Of a stretch of DNA of 6,181 nucleotides, positions 5,872 to 6,181 are shown piece after piece. The position numbers and the translations under genes were made by a program. Origin of the DNA: an uncultured Actinomycetes bacterium (lineage in GTDB: Bacteria > Actinomycetota > Thermoleophilia > Gaiellales > Gaiellaceae); assembly GCA_903930195.1 (NCBI GenBank), contig CAIYXH010000180.1, positions 1 to 6,181 on the forward strand. Reading direction: 5' to 3'. The first letter of the stretch is position 1; each line of letters begins with the position of its first letter. The notes under the pieces were generated by a model. That model had not been told where the DNA came from, did no database searches, and saw only the letters and a list, made by a program, of their open reading frames with translations.

Positions 5872-5898
5872 GCAACCAGCATTTCGGTCACCTAATGT
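5870..5898 (+). promoter_or_regulatory. Promoter of the molybdenum hydroxylase small-subunit gene
   Basis: TTGCAA (5870-5875) and TAATGT (5893-5898) are separated by exactly 17 bases. The -10 fits the TAnnnT pattern, and the predicted start is about 5905. A 5-bp dyad, GTGAC (5863-5867) and GTCAC (5887-5891), brackets the -35 and may be an operator, though five bases is short. Confidence 0.65.
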
Positions 5899-5903
5899 CG
5901 CGT

Positions 5904-5999
5904 CCAAGCCGCCGGGGGGCAGGCTTGGGCGGAGGTCTCTCCCCAACGGTTTTGACCGACGGACATATCCATCCGTCGGATCCGATCGGGAGGGAGCAC
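5904..5999 (+). promoter_or_regulatory. Structured 5' leader with possible Shine-Dalgarno sequestration
   Basis: Hairpin 1 sits at the predicted 5' end: CCAAGCC (5904-5910) pairs with GGCTTGG (5922-5928), extended by GCC/GGC around a GGGG loop with one bulged A. Hairpin 2 is a perfect 8-bp stem, CCGACGGA (5956-5963) / TCCGTCGG (5972-5979), with an 8-base loop. The ribosome binding site GGGAGGGAG (5988-5996) precedes the ATG at 6000. CTCTCCC (5937-5943) can pair with GGGAGGG (5988-5994) in seven pairs, one of them G-U, enclosing hairpin 2. Competing pairings also exist: TTGGG (5925-5929) with CCCAA (5942-5946), and CGGT/ACCG (5947-5950/5955-5958). The pairings are read directly; regulation is inferred. 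Confidence 0.45.
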
Positions 6000-6181
6000 A
6001 TGGCAAGCAAGCTGAAGATCAAGGTGAACGGGCTCACCCACGGTGTGGGAGCGAGCCTCGATACGCCGCTGCTCTACGTGCTGCACAACGAGCTGCATCT
6101 GCATGGCCCGCGCTTCGGTTGCGGTCTGGCGCAGTGCGGTGCGTGCTCGGTGCTGCTCGACGGCAAGGAGATCCGGTCGTG
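6000..6181 (+). CDS. [2Fe-2S] small subunit of a molybdenum hydroxylase (xanthine dehydrogenase family), 3' end outside window
   Basis: Ferredoxin-like electron-transfer subunit of a molybdopterin hydroxylase (xanthine dehydrogenase, CO dehydrogenase, isoquinoline oxidoreductase or nicotinate dehydrogenase type). In these enzymes it passes electrons from the molybdenum site to FAD or a cytochrome. Sixty codons plus two bases are visible. An N-terminal beta strand (KLKIKVNG, 4-11) leads to PLLYVLHNELHL (23-34) and then the plant-type cluster motif RFGCGLAQCGACSVLLDG (38-55), with C41, C46 and C49. The window ends in TG of codon 61, exactly where the fourth cluster cysteine is expected (RS-C), so a TGC/TGT codon is likely. 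The wording of the motif (CGLAQCGAC) leans toward the isoquinoline/nicotinate-type small subunits, but the substrate is set by the large subunit, which should lie downstream. The ATG at 6000 follows a strong GGGAGGGAG. As in other small subunits, no signal peptide is present. Confidence 0.88.
   Translation, partial: MASKLKIKVNGLTHGVGASLDTPLLYVLHNELHLHGPRFGCGLAQCGACSVLLDGKEIRS

Noticed and set aside
5977..5989. Overlapping palindromes CGGATCCG and CCGATCGG before the ribosome binding site
   Set aside because: Too short to claim as operators on their own; recorded only as part of the structured leader.

Overview
This is a GC-rich window in which almost every base is coding. It carries eight genes: seven on the + strand and one (4395-4937) on the - strand, with both edge genes cut by the window. 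No rRNA, tRNA, insertion sequence, phage gene or CRISPR array was seen. The GC-rich codon use, frequent GTG starts, genes without a Shine-Dalgarno sequence and a secreted protein with HxFHLTGPG-like motifs suggest a high-GC actinobacterium, possibly a soil lineage near Thermoleophilia. That placement is an inference from style and families, not from a marker gene.

Layout. Bases 1-660 hold the C-terminal part of an ABC-2 type exporter permease. After 50 bases comes a HAD-family phosphatase (711-1373) with a strong ribosome binding site. Its stop overlaps the GTG start of an APC-superfamily amino-acid permease (1370-2875), so those two are very probably co-translated. Next is a stand-alone response regulator with a GGDEF output domain (2945-3784), a predicted diguanylate cyclase with an altered product-inhibition site. 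A clear promoter then sits directly against the GTG start of a DoxX-family membrane protein (3862-4398), predicting a leaderless mRNA. That gene ends tail to tail with a - strand DUF1697 gene (4395-4937), the two stop codons sharing one CTAG.

The right-hand part starts with a short divergent promoter region (4938-5011). It is followed by a secreted protein made of two cupredoxin-like repeats that lack the usual copper-binding cysteine (5012-5827). The longest non-coding stretch, 172 bases (5828-5999), holds a long hairpin, a near-consensus promoter and a leader of about 95 bases. The leader contains several inverted repeats, some mutually exclusive, and a segment able to pair with the Shine-Dalgarno sequence. 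It precedes the first 60 codons of the [2Fe-2S] subunit of a molybdenum hydroxylase (6000 to the edge).

How the genes work together: only the HAD/permease pair shows firm evidence of coupling. The rest look like independent housekeeping or accessory transcription units. Nothing here amounts to a clearly new multi-gene system. The best leads are the structured leader of the molybdenum hydroxylase gene and the cysteine-free tandem cupredoxin-like protein.
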